Positions 25,589 through 35,294 are shown, numbered from the stretch's first letter. The stretch is DNA of 64,000 nt from CAZFLN01 sp964519905 (GCA_964519905.1 CAZFLN010000006.1:7068-71067); one strand, 5' to 3'. The notes: generated by a model from the letters alone, not told the origin. Program-made: numbers and translations.

Positions 25589-26263
25589 TTAAGAAGATTT
25601 CTCAGAGTCAGTCTCTAGTCGACGTTGATTCTGTTTCCATTCCGCAATTTTAACGTGATCACCACTGAGCAGAATTTCTGGAACAGCGTGATTTTCGTAG
25701 ACTGCTGGTCGAGAATACGCTGGAACACCAAAAATACCTGGCTCATCATGAGACTCGCCTTGTAAACTGGCTTCATTTCCGAGAACCTCTGGAAGGAGTC
25801 GAACAACAGCATCTGTCATGACTGCCGCTGCTGGTTCGCCTCCAGTCAAAACATAGTCGCCAATTCTTACTTCCTGGTCGATCAAGAACTCAGCCACTCG
25901 CTCGTCAACTCCTTCGTAGTGACCGCAAATTATGCACAGTCGGTTGAGTTGTGCCCAGCTTCGAGCGGTACCCTGTTTGAACACATTTCCTTTCGCTGAA
26001 GTGAGGACGATCAATTCTTCTGGTGTGCCTTTGGCGTATCCGAGGGTTTTCAGTACACGATCAATCGGTTCAATCAGCAATACCATTCCAGGACCACCGC
26101 CGAAGGGTCGATCATCAGTCAGCGCATGCTTTCCGACGCCAAACTCTCTGAGCCCATGAACGGCAATGTTCACTTTGCTGCTGTTTTGTGCTTTGCCCAA
26201 AATGCTCGTGCTGAGCGCGGAAGAAAAGTACTCTGGGAAGATGGTGAGAATGTCAATTGTCAT
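25589..26263 (-). CDS. trmD: tRNA (guanine-37-N1)-methyltransferase TrmD
   Basis: A 224-residue SPOUT methyltransferase. The knotted SAM site is visible as IICGHYEGVDERV and IGDYVLTGGEPAA, and the C-terminal domain has GVPAYSRPAVYENHAVPEILLSGDH. It uses SAM to form m1G37 next to the anticodon, which prevents +1 frameshifting. Normal length for the family. Confidence 0.95.
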   Translation of the reverse strand: MTIDILTIFPEYFSSALSTSILGKAQNSSKVNIAVHGLREFGVGKHALTDDRPFGGGPGMVLLIEPIDRVLKTLGYAKGTPEELIVLTSAKGNVFKQGTARSWAQLNRLCIICGHYEGVDERVAEFLIDQEVRIGDYVLTGGEPAAAVMTDAVVRLLPEVLGNEASLQGESHDEPGIFGVPAYSRPAVYENHAVPEILLSGDHVKIAEWKQNQRRLETDSEKSS

Positions 26264-26290
26264 ATGTGTGGCGATCTGTATACTGTAATT

Positions 26291-27391
26291 ATGTCAAGCG
26301 ATCGTCCTCCTATTATATCCTGGTTAAACACGTTCGTCTTCGTGGTTCTGGCCGCGGTTGGCATATACTTCTTGCAGGATATTTTGTTATTGGCATTTCT
26401 GGGGGTCATTTTGGCTTCGGCAGTGCGTCCAGCTGTTCGATTTGGGAAGAAAATTTTCTTGCCGCCAGTCGTATCGATTATCCTGACGTATATTGGGCTT
26501 TTTGTTGTCATTTCTCTGTTGCTCTCCCTCATTATTCCGCCACTTGCCGCCGAGTCAGTGGGCTTTGTTCAAAAATTGAGTACGTTGTTGGGAATCCAAG
26601 ACATGAGGTTTGTGCAAGAAATTTCATTAGATGTCAGTCAGCTTGGTCAGATCGCGCAGAACTTTGAGAGTTACAACGGATTACTGACTCAGTTGACGGG
26701 ATCGGTGCAAGTTGTTCTTGGTCTGCTTGCCTCGACATTTACGCTTTTATTTGTGTTGTTTTCTCTCCTGGTGATTGCTTTCCACATGTTGAGTGACATT
26801 GATGGTTTAAGTTTGAGTTATGCATGGATTCTTCCCGGAAAAAATAGGGAAGAAAAGGCACGTTTGGCAGTCAAAATTATGGATACGCTCACCAAGCAGC
26901 TCGGATCTTGGGTTCGCGGACAACTCTTCCTCATGTTCTTAATTGGATTCTTTACGTACATTGCTTTACTTGCTTTACAGGTTCCATACGCACTTCCACT
27001 GGCAATATTAGCTGGACTCCTTGAGTTTATTCCAAACTTAGGGCCAACAATTGCTGCTATTCCAGCTGTTTTTGTGGCCTTTTTCTTAGTGAGTCCACTT
27101 ACTGGATTCCTCACCCTGGGTTTCTACATTTTATTGCAGCAACTAGAGAATAACTTTATTGTTCCGGGAATTATGAAGAATGCGGTTGATGTCCAACCAC
27201 TGACCACAATTCTCCTTCTCTTGATTGGCTTTGAGCTCAAAGGCGTACTTGGAGCTGTGGTGAGTGTTCCTCTGTATGTTGCGGTGCGTTGTGTCGCGCG
27301 CTATATCTGGCCAGATAAAGGGCCATTCGCTGATTTTTCTGAGTATCTCCCTCAGACCAAAAAACCAGCGAAAAAGACGGATTCCGCCTAG
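26291..27391 (+). CDS. AI-2E family transporter (PerM/UPF0118)
   Basis: A 366-residue polytopic membrane protein with paired N-terminal helices (IISWLNTFVFVVLAAVGIYFL), a central soluble loop and a C-terminal helix cluster with the conserved LLEFIPNLGPTIAAIPA. The substrate in this organism is unknown. ATG 26291 lies six bases after TATACT (26279-26284), so a leaderless start is preferred over the open frame reaching back into trmD. Confidence 0.88.
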   Translation: MSSDRPPIISWLNTFVFVVLAAVGIYFLQDILLLAFLGVILASAVRPAVRFGKKIFLPPVVSIILTYIGLFVVISLLLSLIIPPLAAESVGFVQKLSTLLGIQDMRFVQEISLDVSQLGQIAQNFESYNGLLTQLTGSVQVVLGLLASTFTLLFVLFSLLVIAFHMLSDIDGLSLSYAWILPGKNREEKARLAVKIMDTLTKQLGSWVRGQLFLMFLIGFFTYIALLALQVPYALPLAILAGLLEFIPNLGPTIAAIPAVFVAFFLVSPLTGFLTLGFYILLQQLENNFIVPGIMKNAVDVQPLTTILLLLIGFELKGVLGAVVSVPLYVAVRCVARYIWPDKGPFADFSEYLPQTKKPAKKTDSA

Positions 27392-27407
27392 ATATCAAAA
27401 AATTTGC

Positions 27408-27413
27408 TATAAT
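27408..27413 (+). promoter_or_regulatory. -10 hexamer of the RNase P RNA gene
   Basis: TATAAT with six bases to 27420, where the P1 helix begins. It gives an internal calibration of the hexamer-to-start distance in this genome, equal to that seen before many start codons. Confidence 0.75.
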
Positions 27414-27419
27414 ACACTC

Positions 27420-27736
27420 GAGGTTTGTTTAGACGTTCGCGTAGCTCTTTTTGGAGTTATGAGGAAAGTCCGGACAGCAGAACGCAGGGTGCCAAGTGAA
27501 AGCTTGGGGGCATGGCAACATGCAACAGTGAGAGCCACAGAAACGATCCGGGTAACGCCGGCTGAAACGCCAAGTGGTCCTTCATCGAGAGATGAATGAG
27601 GCAATCCTCCCCGCTGCAACCGCCGATTTTCACCGTGTTGGATGCGTTCCCAGCTGCTTTTGCAGCCGGTGATAAGGTTGCGGGCATCAGAGAAATGAAC
27701 GTCCCCGACAGAATCTGGCTTATCGAACAGACCTCA
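27420..27736 (+). ncRNA. rnpB: RNase P RNA (type A)
   Basis: The conserved 5' core GAGGAAAGTCCGGAC is at about 27460-27474, AGNNA-type core sequences follow, and the 3' core CGACAGAATCTGGCTTATCG is at about 27706-27725. P1 pairs GAGGTTTG (27420-27427) with CAGACCTC (27728-27735). It is the catalytic RNA that matures tRNA 5' ends. The fold appears complete at about 317 bases. Confidence 0.95.
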
Positions 27737-27742
27737 GTACAT

Positions 27743-27775
27743 GAAACAGCAAGATCCTCAAGATCTTGCTGTTTC
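27743..27775 (+). terminator. terminator hairpin after RNase P RNA
   Basis: A perfect 14-bp stem GAAACAGCAAGATC / GATCTTGCTGTTTC with a five-base CTCAA loop starts seven bases after the RNA. The U tract is weak (TTT inside the stem), so it could also protect the 3' end. Confidence 0.7.
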
Positions 27776-27804
27776 GGTATTCAGACTGGTGTATACTGAT
27801 ACAC

Positions 27805-28521
27805 ATGTACGAGTTTTTTTCTCCGCTCACTGTCCCTTCTCACTGGATTTACGCCGCTCCACTCCTTTCTTTGTGGCGCGTTTTGGCCAGTATTTTGATT
27901 GTTTTGCTTGGTATGTTGTTGGCTGGGAAAGTGACTGGTTGGTTGCGCCGGTTAGCACGATCAGCTTCTGTAGCCCCAGCCGTAAAAGACTCTCCAGTGA
28001 GTTCACTCTGGGAAACGACACAAGGACTCAAAGGCACTGGTGTTGTGAGTACGATTATTTTTTGGATGGTGCTGCTTCCATTTATTGCTTGGGCGGGTGA
28101 CGTTTTAGGGATTCGTTTCCTTTCAGAAATTGTGAACACCATTATTCGTTTGATTCCTCGCCTCTTTTCAGCGACTATTGTTTTGATCCTGGGTGTTGTC
28201 CTCGCCGGAGTTGGGGAACGACTTATCAAGCAGCAGGCTAAGCGATATGCTCCGCAGCAGTCGGTGTTAGTGGGTACTTTCTTTAGTTATGCCATTATGA
28301 TCTTATTTGGATTGATGGCGATTTCTGAATTAGGAATTGCGAGTAACTTTATTTTGCTTCTCTTCTCTGGCTGCGTATTTGCTTTTGCTCTTGCGGTTGG
28401 TTTGGCGTTTGGTCTTGGAGCAAAAGATCTTGTTGCTGAATCCTTACACGCCATGGTTTCTGATGAGCGTGCTCGTCGAACTCCTTCTGAGGCAAAGACT
28501 AAGAAGTCGAAGAAAGAGTAA
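27805..28521 (+). CDS. multi-pass membrane protein, MscS-like 'conserved TM helix' family
   Basis: About 238 residues with several hydrophobic helices. The repeated pattern LFSATIVLILGVVLAGVGERLI and FAFALAVGLAFGLGAKDLVAE is typical of the conserved TM-helix family related to small mechanosensitive channel cores. The C-terminus is charged. No MscS beta domain is present, so channel activity is only a possibility. ATG 27805 is seven bases after TATACT. It ends two bases before uppP. Confidence 0.75.
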   Translation: MYEFFSPLTVPSHWIYAAPLLSLWRVLASILIVLLGMLLAGKVTGWLRRLARSASVAPAVKDSPVSSLWETTQGLKGTGVVSTIIFWMVLLPFIAWAGDVLGIRFLSEIVNTIIRLIPRLFSATIVLILGVVLAGVGERLIKQQAKRYAPQQSVLVGTFFSYAIMILFGLMAISELGIASNFILLLFSGCVFAFALAVGLAFGLGAKDLVAESLHAMVSDERARRTPSEAKTKKSKKE

Positions 28522-28523
28522 AC

Positions 28524-29351
28524 ATGATCTGGTGGCAGGCGCTTTTGCTGGGAGTGGTTCAAGGGATAACTGAGTTCTTACCGATTTCGAGTGATGGTCA
28601 CTTGGTTTTGTTCCGATCTTTTCTTGATCTGCGAGAAACTCCCATAACGTTTGACATTTTTGTGCATGCCGGAACACTGGGAGTCATTCTTGTGTACTTC
28701 CGGAAACAGTTACTGGCTTTGCGTCTCTATGATTGGTTCATGTTGGGTATAGCGACTATTCCAGCCGCTTTCTTCGGTGTCTTAATTCGTGATTCTCTTT
28801 CTTCATTGCAGCAATCAGCGTATGTGGTGGCAGCATCATTTTTTATAACCGCTCTTTTTGTTTGGTTAGCTGATGCGTTATGGACACAACACAAAGAACA
28901 TCCTTTCTCTGTCGTAAATTTTGTTGTGGAGAAAGTAGAAACTCTCGCCAAACGGTTTCATTCTCCAAACCGCGTGACAGTTACGCCACTTCAAGCCTTT
29001 TTAGTGGGACTTTTTCAAGCATTGGCAATATTACCAGGTGTTTCCCGATCTGGAAGCACGCTTTTCGGCAGTGCGGTTGTTGGCCTCAAGCGAGAAGACG
29101 CTTTCCCGTTCGCTTTTGTGGTTGGCGTTCCAGCTATTCTTGGTGCCGTGGGATACGATCTTTTGGCTGTGCTTTCGAGCGGTGAGGCGATGCAACAGCA
29201 ATGGGATATCTATCTTCTTGGAGCCCTTGCAGCCGCGGTAAGTGGGTGGTTTGCCCTCAGTTTATTAGGGAAGATTATGCAGCGAGCACGCCTGCATTGG
29301 TTTGCCATGTATTGTTTGGCTGTTAGTATTTTGTCGCTTTTTGTGGTGTAA
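28524..29351 (+). CDS. uppP: undecaprenyl-diphosphatase UppP
   Basis: A 275-residue polytopic membrane protein with both active-site motifs: QGITEFLPISSDGHL near the N-terminus and LPGVSRSGSTL around residue 170. It dephosphorylates undecaprenyl diphosphate to recycle the lipid carrier for peptidoglycan and wall glycan. It is co-transcribed with the membrane protein upstream. Confidence 0.95.
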   Translation: MIWWQALLLGVVQGITEFLPISSDGHLVLFRSFLDLRETPITFDIFVHAGTLGVILVYFRKQLLALRLYDWFMLGIATIPAAFFGVLIRDSLSSLQQSAYVVAASFFITALFVWLADALWTQHKEHPFSVVNFVVEKVETLAKRFHSPNRVTVTPLQAFLVGLFQALAILPGVSRSGSTLFGSAVVGLKREDAFPFAFVVGVPAILGAVGYDLLAVLSSGEAMQQQWDIYLLGALAAAVSGWFALSLLGKIMQRARLHWFAMYCLAVSILSLFVV

Positions 29352-29360
29352 AGTTTTTAC

Positions 29361-30761
29361 ATGATCTTTGGAAGAGTGCGAACAAGTGCTGGTGTGATTC
29401 GAGTACCAATTCGAGTGAGTATAGTCCGTTCTGGTCTGCCTCAGTTTCGGATACTTGGTATTCCCCAAGCAAGTGAGTTGGAGAAAATGATTTTGGCAGG
29501 ATTGCGGGCGGCTGATATTCATCTGCCGCCCGCAAAAATAACCATCTTTTGCGATGCTCCAACAAATCTAAAAGTGCTTTCAATACAACCTTTAGGATTA
29601 GCAATGTGTGCAGCAATTCTAAATGAGCAAAACAAATTGCCGCAGCAGCAAACAGATTTTGTTGGAAATGTTTCAATCGATGGAAGCATTTTTCTCTCAC
29701 CGGATGATATCCCTCTCCTCTTTTCGTATCCAGATGTTTCTGTGAGTGGACCAAAGATATCTTCCAGAATTCATGCCGCTTTGGGAAAGGAGTATGTCGC
29801 CTGGCATTCATTGCGTGATATGAGCAAGGCTTCAGGATTTGTTTTCAAGCAAAAAGATTGGAAAGACATTGTTCCGCTACGACCAAAAAGATCATTACCA
29901 GCGCTTGAAGAAGATCATCTCCTCGTTTTAGCACTCATTTGGGCTGGCGGACACAACACTGTATTTTTCGGGAGCCCTGGAGAAGGGAAAACACTTTCCC
30001 GGTACTGGCTTGAGTCCCTCTCTCCCGATTTTTCATTAGAAGACTCAAGAGTTTTGGCACACTTTTTTCAGTTTCCCGATTCTGAGATGAATCGCGTTCT
30101 TCTCCCTCCTGCCTCAGATTCTCTCACTTCTTGGCAGAAGCATTGGTCTGGTTGGTTAGCTCGTGGTTCAAAAAGAGTGCTTTGGATTGATGAGTTGCCG
30201 CATGTTTCACCAAGTGTCCGATCAAGCCTTCGGTCCTGGATGGAATCAAGTGATCAGCAGACCGCTTCATGGAAAGACGATGGATGGAGCACCACTTTTG
30301 TCGCAACGATGAATGTCTGCCCTTGTGGTTCATATGGAGAGCAGTCTTGCGTTTGCTCTGCAGGGGAAGTTCGCCAACACTTAAAAAAAGTTTCTTGGCC
30401 ATTACTTGAGCGTTTTTCTCTTCAATTACGTATATTTAGAACTAATATTCATCAACCAGCAGATCAGATTCAACTTGATCTCAATACACTCAAAAAAAGA
30501 ATTCGGCTTGCTCGGCAGTGCTCAACAACTCGAGCAGGAAAGTTGAATGCACAGTGTTCGTTTGATGAGTTATCGGCAGAAATGCGTTTAGACTCTCGAT
30601 GGAAACATCGACTGCGAGGTTGGTCTCTTCGTCGGCAGCTTCAGTTTCTGCAAGTGGCTCAAACGTTGAAAGATGGTGAATGGGAGCCATCCAAAGAACA
30701 GGCTTTTCAGCGTGCTTGGCATTTGTGTCGCGGTTTAGAAAGTATTCGCTCGAAGTTATAA
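29361..30761 (+). CDS. Mg-chelatase-like AAA ATPase, YifB/ComM family
   Basis: A 466-residue protein with an N-terminal Lon-like S5 fold domain (about 1-165). The AAA+ domain has Walker A GSPGEGKT and Walker B RVLWIDELPH. A cysteine-rich MNVCPCGSYGEQSCVCS insertion and a C-terminal helical domain follow. ComM is a hexameric helicase that promotes branch migration when DNA is taken up by transformation. CPR cells generally depend on imported DNA, so that role fits. Its stop overlaps the convergent peptidase gene by six bases. Confidence 0.9.
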   Translation: MIFGRVRTSAGVIRVPIRVSIVRSGLPQFRILGIPQASELEKMILAGLRAADIHLPPAKITIFCDAPTNLKVLSIQPLGLAMCAAILNEQNKLPQQQTDFVGNVSIDGSIFLSPDDIPLLFSYPDVSVSGPKISSRIHAALGKEYVAWHSLRDMSKASGFVFKQKDWKDIVPLRPKRSLPALEEDHLLVLALIWAGGHNTVFFGSPGEGKTLSRYWLESLSPDFSLEDSRVLAHFFQFPDSEMNRVLLPPASDSLTSWQKHWSGWLARGSKRVLWIDELPHVSPSVRSSLRSWMESSDQQTASWKDDGWSTTFVATMNVCPCGSYGEQSCVCSAGEVRQHLKKVSWPLLERFSLQLRIFRTNIHQPADQIQLDLNTLKKRIRLARQCSTTRAGKLNAQCSFDELSAEMRLDSRWKHRLRGWSLRRQLQFLQVAQTLKDGEWEPSKEQAFQRAWHLCRGLESIRSKL

Positions 30762-32006
30762 CTCTAACACTGCTGATTCAAGCGCTTCATCTGCTTCGGT
30801 CTCAGGGTTGTCTATCATTTCGATGTCTGGTGCAAGACCAGTGTCTTGAATGGAAGCGCCAGATGGGAGAAGCCACTTGGCAATGGTGATGTTCACGCCT
30901 GAACCATCAGGGAGACTTTGAGCGTCCTGAACCGTTCCTTTGCCAAAAGTATTTTCTCCAACCAGTTTTGCCTGGCGACGGTCTCGGAGCGCGCCGGCTA
31001 AGATTTCCGAGGCAGAGGCACTGCCTTTGTTGACGAGGATACTCACAGGAATATTTTCAAGTCGAGGACTTCTTGTTGGCCGATAGTTTTCAGAAAGAGT
31101 TCTGCCTTGCTGTGAAACAACGATTCCACCACTAAAGAAGTCACTTCCAATCACAATTGCGTCTTGAAGGTACCCTCCAGGATTATTGCGAAGATCGAGT
31201 ACTAGACCAGAGATATTTTGTCGCTGCAACTCTGTTACCGCTGTATTCCACTCATCAATGGTTTTTTCACCAAAGGTGCTGAGCGAAATAACGCCAATTT
31301 TTTTCCCGTCTCGCTCAATAATTTCATGCTCAACAGAAGGCACAACAATTGGTTGACGGGTAATCTGAACATCTCGAGGATCTTCCCCTTTCGTGATGAG
31401 GGAGAGTGTCACTTTACTTCCTCGACGACCGCGAATCAGTGTGACTGCCTCATCGGCGCTCATTCCTACGGCATCGACATTGATATCTCTCTCAGAGTCT
31501 TGGATACGTACAATGTAATCGCCTGCTTTCACACCCGCTGCTTCGGCAGGTTGTCCTTTGAGAGGGGCGATAACTGCGAGTTGTTGATCAATGTACCCAA
31601 GTTGAATCCCAACACCGTTAAACTCCCCGAGCAAATCTTCTTCTAAGCGAGTTTTACTGCTTGGCTCGAGAAACACTGTGTACGGATCATCGAGGGATTG
31701 AGTCAGACCAGAAATAGCTCCATAGAGCATTTTTTGAGCGTCCAACTTGCTTGGATCATAGTAGTCTCTCTCGAGTCGCATCCACACATCCCAGAATTGC
31801 GAGAAATCAATTTCTTGCAGTTTATCTGGAGGAGTAGTATTCACCAACCGAGCAATTTGACTCCCACTCGGCTGATTGTTCCAGAGTCCAATCATTTGAC
31901 GAAATGTCAGACCAGACCCAAAACGGAGCCCAAGGAGCAAGAAAATTGCTGCCACGGCTAAGTGAGAGAGAAAATAAAATCCAGATCTGGAAGAACGTTG
32001 GTGCAT
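30756..32006 (-). CDS. C-terminal processing peptidase, S41 family (CtpA-like)
   Basis: A 416-residue protein with an N-terminal membrane anchor (LAVAAIFLLLGLRFGSGL), a PDZ domain (about 110-200) and the S41 protease domain with catalytic serine in GSASASE and lysine in FGKGTVQ. It trims or degrades exported proteins outside the membrane. TACAGT and AGGAG precede the ATG. It lies downstream of rpsR but has its own promoter. Confidence 0.92.
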   Translation of the reverse strand: MHQRSSRSGFYFLSHLAVAAIFLLLGLRFGSGLTFRQMIGLWNNQPSGSQIARLVNTTPPDKLQEIDFSQFWDVWMRLERDYYDPSKLDAQKMLYGAISGLTQSLDDPYTVFLEPSSKTRLEEDLLGEFNGVGIQLGYIDQQLAVIAPLKGQPAEAAGVKAGDYIVRIQDSERDINVDAVGMSADEAVTLIRGRRGSKVTLSLITKGEDPRDVQITRQPIVVPSVEHEIIERDGKKIGVISLSTFGEKTIDEWNTAVTELQRQNISGLVLDLRNNPGGYLQDAIVIGSDFFSGGIVVSQQGRTLSENYRPTRSPRLENIPVSILVNKGSASASEILAGALRDRRQAKLVGENTFGKGTVQDAQSLPDGSGVNITIAKWLLPSGASIQDTGLAPDIEMIDNPETEADEALESAVLEL

Positions 32007-32071
32007 AGAATTGATAGACTCCTACTGTACCAGAACTTTGATTGTTCTACCAGATACAACCAGCTGCTCGA

Positions 32072-32266
32072 TTAGAGCATGCTGGTGTATGGAAGCAGAG
32101 ACAATTGGCGAGCGCGCTTGATCTCTCGTGAGACTTTGCGTTGGACCTTGGCTGTGACGCCAGTCTTAGCCCGTGGCATCATACTGCCAGATGGAGTCAA
32201 GAATTGACGTAAGAGTTTTGTGTTTGTGTAGTGAACCTCATCGAGGTTAATAATTCGTTTTGCCAT
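32072..32266 (-). CDS. rpsR: 30S ribosomal protein bS18
   Basis: A 64-residue short bS18 with the conserved LDEVHYTNTKLLRQFLTPSGSMMPRAKTGVTAK-type core. It binds the platform of the 30S subunit as a pair with bS6. It sits last in rpsF-ssb-rpsR, the conserved bacterial order, 30 bases after ssb. Confidence 0.93.
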   Translation of the reverse strand: MAKRIINLDEVHYTNTKLLRQFLTPSGSMMPRAKTGVTAKVQRKVSREIKRARQLSLLPYTSML

Positions 32267-32296
32267 AGTTTCTTTCTAAATTCGTAATTTGGTGTT

Positions 32297-32740
32297 TTAA
32301 AAAGGAATGTCATCAGCCAGATCGTCAATTCCTGAAGTGACACTATCGTCGATGGCGAGACCGTTGTCGTTCGGAGCGGCGTTATCTGGAGACATTCCAG
32401 CTCCGCCTCTACTATCGAGCGCAATGACGTTCTCAGCCACGATTTCAGTTGTCTGGCGCTTCTGACCCTCTTTGGTTTCCCATTCGCGGGTGCGAAGACG
32501 ACCTTCAACAAAAACTTTTCGACCCTTCTGGATGATTTGGCCGACAATTTCAGCCAGCTTTCCCCAGACAACCACTCGAGAGAACTCAGTTTCTTCTTGG
32601 GTTTGACCATTTGTATCGTTCCAACTGCGGTTGGTAGCGATACTAAAGTTAGCAACTGCCGTATTTTGCGCGGTGAAGCGAACTTCTGGGTCGCGAACGA
32701 CGTTGCCAATGAGAAGAACTTTGTTGAGTGATCGAGCCAT
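32297..32740 (-). CDS. ssb: single-stranded DNA-binding protein
   Basis: A 147-residue protein with one OB-fold (LNKVLLIGNVVRDPEVRF, RSWNDTNGQTQEETEF, GRKVFVEGRLRTREW). A flexible acidic linker ends in DDIPF, the tip that recruits replication and repair partners. Between rpsF and rpsR as in many bacteria. Confidence 0.95.
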   Translation of the reverse strand: MARSLNKVLLIGNVVRDPEVRFTAQNTAVANFSIATNRSWNDTNGQTQEETEFSRVVVWGKLAEIVGQIIQKGRKVFVEGRLRTREWETKEGQKRQTTEIVAENVIALDSRGGAGMSPDNAAPNDNGLAIDDSVTSGIDDLADDIPF

Positions 32741-32760
32741 GAGCTTCCTTTCGTAATCGT

Positions 32761-33051
32761 TTATTCTTCTTTGAGGGTAACCAGGTGTCGGAGGACTCCT
32801 TCAGTGAGCTTGAGTGTGTTCTCAAGTTCAGCAACCTTTGAGCCATCGAGCTCTACGGTGTAGAAGGTGTAGTAAGCCTCTGTATGGCCTGCCAATGGAT
32901 AGGCGGTAGCCTTACGACCCCAAGCATCTTCTGCGGTGATGTTTCCCTCAATCTTTGAGAGCATTGCCTTGAAACTGTGACCAAATCGCTCAAATTCAGC
33001 TTCGGTCATTTCTGGAGTAACAACAATGGCTACTTCATAGGTGCGCATCAT
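32761..33051 (-). CDS. rpsF: 30S ribosomal protein bS6
   Basis: 96 residues (MMRTYEVAIVVTPEMTEAEFERF, AYPLAGHTEAYYTFYTVEL). The first ATG at 33051 has a GAAAGGAAA Shine-Dalgarno; the frame upstream to 33135 is leader. TACAAT at about 33124-33129 on the minus strand is the likely promoter of the three-gene cluster. bS6 pairs with bS18 on the 30S platform. Confidence 0.93.
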   Translation of the reverse strand: MMRTYEVAIVVTPEMTEAEFERFGHSFKAMLSKIEGNITAEDAWGRKATAYPLAGHTEAYYTFYTVELDGSKVAELENTLKLTEGVLRHLVTLKEE

Positions 33052-33215
33052 ATTTTCCTTTCTTTCCTTCGCGGCGCGTGTTTGGTTCGTTATGCAGGAT
33101 GCAGAACGAGCGAAGGTAGCCATATTGTACCACAATCAAGTTTTTACTCTGTGTGTTTTTTAGCACACAATTCTTACAAAAAGCTTACAAAATAGAAGTT
33201 TTTTCTGGATAAGTG

Positions 33216-34298
33216 TTAGGAACCAATGAGAAACTCAACGACATCGTCTTCTTGCATACTATAGTCGCGACCTTCTTGTCTGAGTTTTCCTTGCTCTTTA
33301 GCACCTTTCCAGCCACCAACAGAGACAAAATCTTCAAACCGAACGACATTGGCTCGAATAAAATGCTTTACAAAATCTGTGTGAATGACGCCAGCAGCAT
33401 CTGGCGCGAGAGTGCCACGGCGAATAGTCCAGGCTCGTACTTCTTTTTCTCCGGCAGTGTAGTAGCTCTGGAGCCCTAAGAATGAGTATGACTTTTGAAT
33501 AAGGTTCTCAAGACCAGTTTGAGTGAGTCCAGCTGCTTCCAAGAACTCAATTCGTTCTTCTGGGGAAAGTTGAACGAGTTCAGATTCGAGTTTGGCGCAA
33601 ATGACAACAATTCTCTCTGGAGGAATGCTGAGTAATGTACTGAATTCTTCGACGATTTTATCAGAAGACTCGAGCTGCTCTTCACTTACATTCAGTGCCA
33701 CCATTTCTGGTTTTGCACTCAAGAGTCCAAGTTCGGTGGCCAATTTTTCTTCTTCTGGAGTTTCAATGACGCTCCGCAGCGAAGTGCCGGCTCCTAAAGT
33801 TTCTTTCCAGCGTTGAATGGTTTCCCAGCGAGCTGTCTGTTCGCGACTCACCTGACCTTTGGGGAGTGATTGTTTTTCTACGGTAGCCAGGTCAGAGAGC
33901 TGGAGCTCAGTGGTAATGGTTTCGTAATCATCCTTTGGGCTGACACTTCCCTCTTTCAAAATGTTGCTGTCCTCAAAGGCACGGACAACATGGAGGACAA
34001 ACTGCACATTTCGAATGTGTGAGAGGAACTTATTGCCAAGACCGGCGCCTTCGGCGGCACCTTTTACCAAACCAGCAATGTCAACGAACTCAATAGTGGC
34101 AGGAACAATCGTATTTGTTTTTGCAACTGCTTGGAGAGCCTCAAGTTTGGGATCTGGAACTGGAACCACGCCTACGTTCGGTTCAATGGTCGCAAAAGGA
34201 TAGTTCGCGGCCAGGGCAGCTTGTTTTTGCAACAGGGCGTTAAAGAGAGTTGATTTTCCAACGTTTGGGAGACCAACAATTCCGACAGACAGTGACAT
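33216..34298 (-). CDS. ychF: redox-regulated ATPase/GTPase YchF
   Basis: A 360-residue Obg-like protein. It has G1 GLPNVGKST, G3 DIAGLVKGAAEGAGLGNKF, a coiled-coil insert and the C-terminal TGS domain ending VVEFLIGS. YchF binds ribosomes and hydrolyses ATP. TAGAAT ends seven bases before the ATG, so it may be initiated leaderless from inside the end of mltG. Confidence 0.95.
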   Translation of the reverse strand: MSLSVGIVGLPNVGKSTLFNALLQKQAALAANYPFATIEPNVGVVPVPDPKLEALQAVAKTNTIVPATIEFVDIAGLVKGAAEGAGLGNKFLSHIRNVQFVLHVVRAFEDSNILKEGSVSPKDDYETITTELQLSDLATVEKQSLPKGQVSREQTARWETIQRWKETLGAGTSLRSVIETPEEEKLATELGLLSAKPEMVALNVSEEQLESSDKIVEEFSTLLSIPPERIVVICAKLESELVQLSPEERIEFLEAAGLTQTGLENLIQKSYSFLGLQSYYTAGEKEVRAWTIRRGTLAPDAAGVIHTDFVKHFIRANVVRFEDFVSVGGWKGAKEQGKLRQEGRDYSMQEDDVVEFLIGS

Positions 34299-34313
34299 GG
34301 TGTGTATTCTACC

Positions 34314-35294
34314 CTATCTCCGGAGATATCGATTGATATTTTGCAGGTGTACCTCATAACTCGGAGTGAAGAACATTTGGCTCCCATCGAGCGTAGAGAT
34401 GTAGTAAATATCTTGGCTTGGTGTTGGATTCAAAACAGCATGGAGCGCGTCTTTCCCAGGGTTAGCAATTGATCCGGCTGGCAAACCAGTATGCATGTAG
34501 GTGTTGTATGGTGAATCGATATTCTTGTCTGCTGCGAGCGGCACCGGCCACCAAGTTTTTTTAGTCGAGTCGTATCCTTTCGCGTACTGCAGTGTAGCGT
34601 CAATTTGGAGCGGCATTCCAATTTCCAGACGATTAAAAAGGATTCCCGCCACCCGACGCATGTCCTCAGGCTTTTTTGCTTCTCTTTGAACCAGAGCAGC
34701 AAGATTTACTAAATCGTCTTGATCCCACTGATCTCTGGCTGGACTCGTGGACAGGAGTGCTTCCCATTGCGTATCAAATTGATTCCGTAGGCGCTGACAG
34801 GCTTGTTGCAGTGTCGTTCCCGGGACAAAGCTATATGTTTCTGGGAACAAAAAACCATTGTATTGCAGACAAGTTTCTGCTCCCGCTTGATCTGTACCAA
34901 GTTGTGTGGCAAGGATTTCCACTACTTCCTCGGCCCGGTGCCCTTCTGGAATAGTGACGCGAATATCAGAGGTATTTCGAGTGAGTTTTTGAGCAATTTC
35001 AAAGGCACTGTTATTGGGAGCAAGTTCGTATACACCAGCTTGCAAAGATCCACCGAGGTTTTGGAGCCGAACTGCCAAACGGAAGCCAAATTCACTCTTA
35101 ATGAGTTTTTTTTCTTCCAAAATGTTTCCGATTCGAGTTTGAGACGCTCCTTGCGGGATCTCTACACGAATTGTTTGCGCATCATCAGGATTTGGTGCAG
35201 CAAAGAGCACCCAGACTCCAGCCACGACGGCAACTCCACTGGCAAAAATTCCTCCCAGCAAAACGAAAGCGAGAATTTTGAGAATCGGTTTCAT
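34314..35294 (-). CDS. mltG: endolytic murein transglycosylase MltG
   Basis: A 326-residue YceG-like protein. It has an N-terminal membrane helix (ILAFVLLGGIFASGVAVVAGVWVL), a LysM-like region, and a catalytic domain with the active-site glutamate in ALVQREAKKPED and TLQYAKGYD, PYNTYMHTGLPAGSIANPG. It cuts nascent glycan strands and sets their length. Its ATG overlaps the ruvX stop by four bases. Confidence 0.95.
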   Translation of the reverse strand: MKPILKILAFVLLGGIFASGVAVVAGVWVLFAAPNPDDAQTIRVEIPQGASQTRIGNILEEKKLIKSEFGFRLAVRLQNLGGSLQAGVYELAPNNSAFEIAQKLTRNTSDIRVTIPEGHRAEEVVEILATQLGTDQAGAETCLQYNGFLFPETYSFVPGTTLQQACQRLRNQFDTQWEALLSTSPARDQWDQDDLVNLAALVQREAKKPEDMRRVAGILFNRLEIGMPLQIDATLQYAKGYDSTKKTWWPVPLAADKNIDSPYNTYMHTGLPAGSIANPGKDALHAVLNPTPSQDIYYISTLDGSQMFFTPSYEVHLQNINRYLRR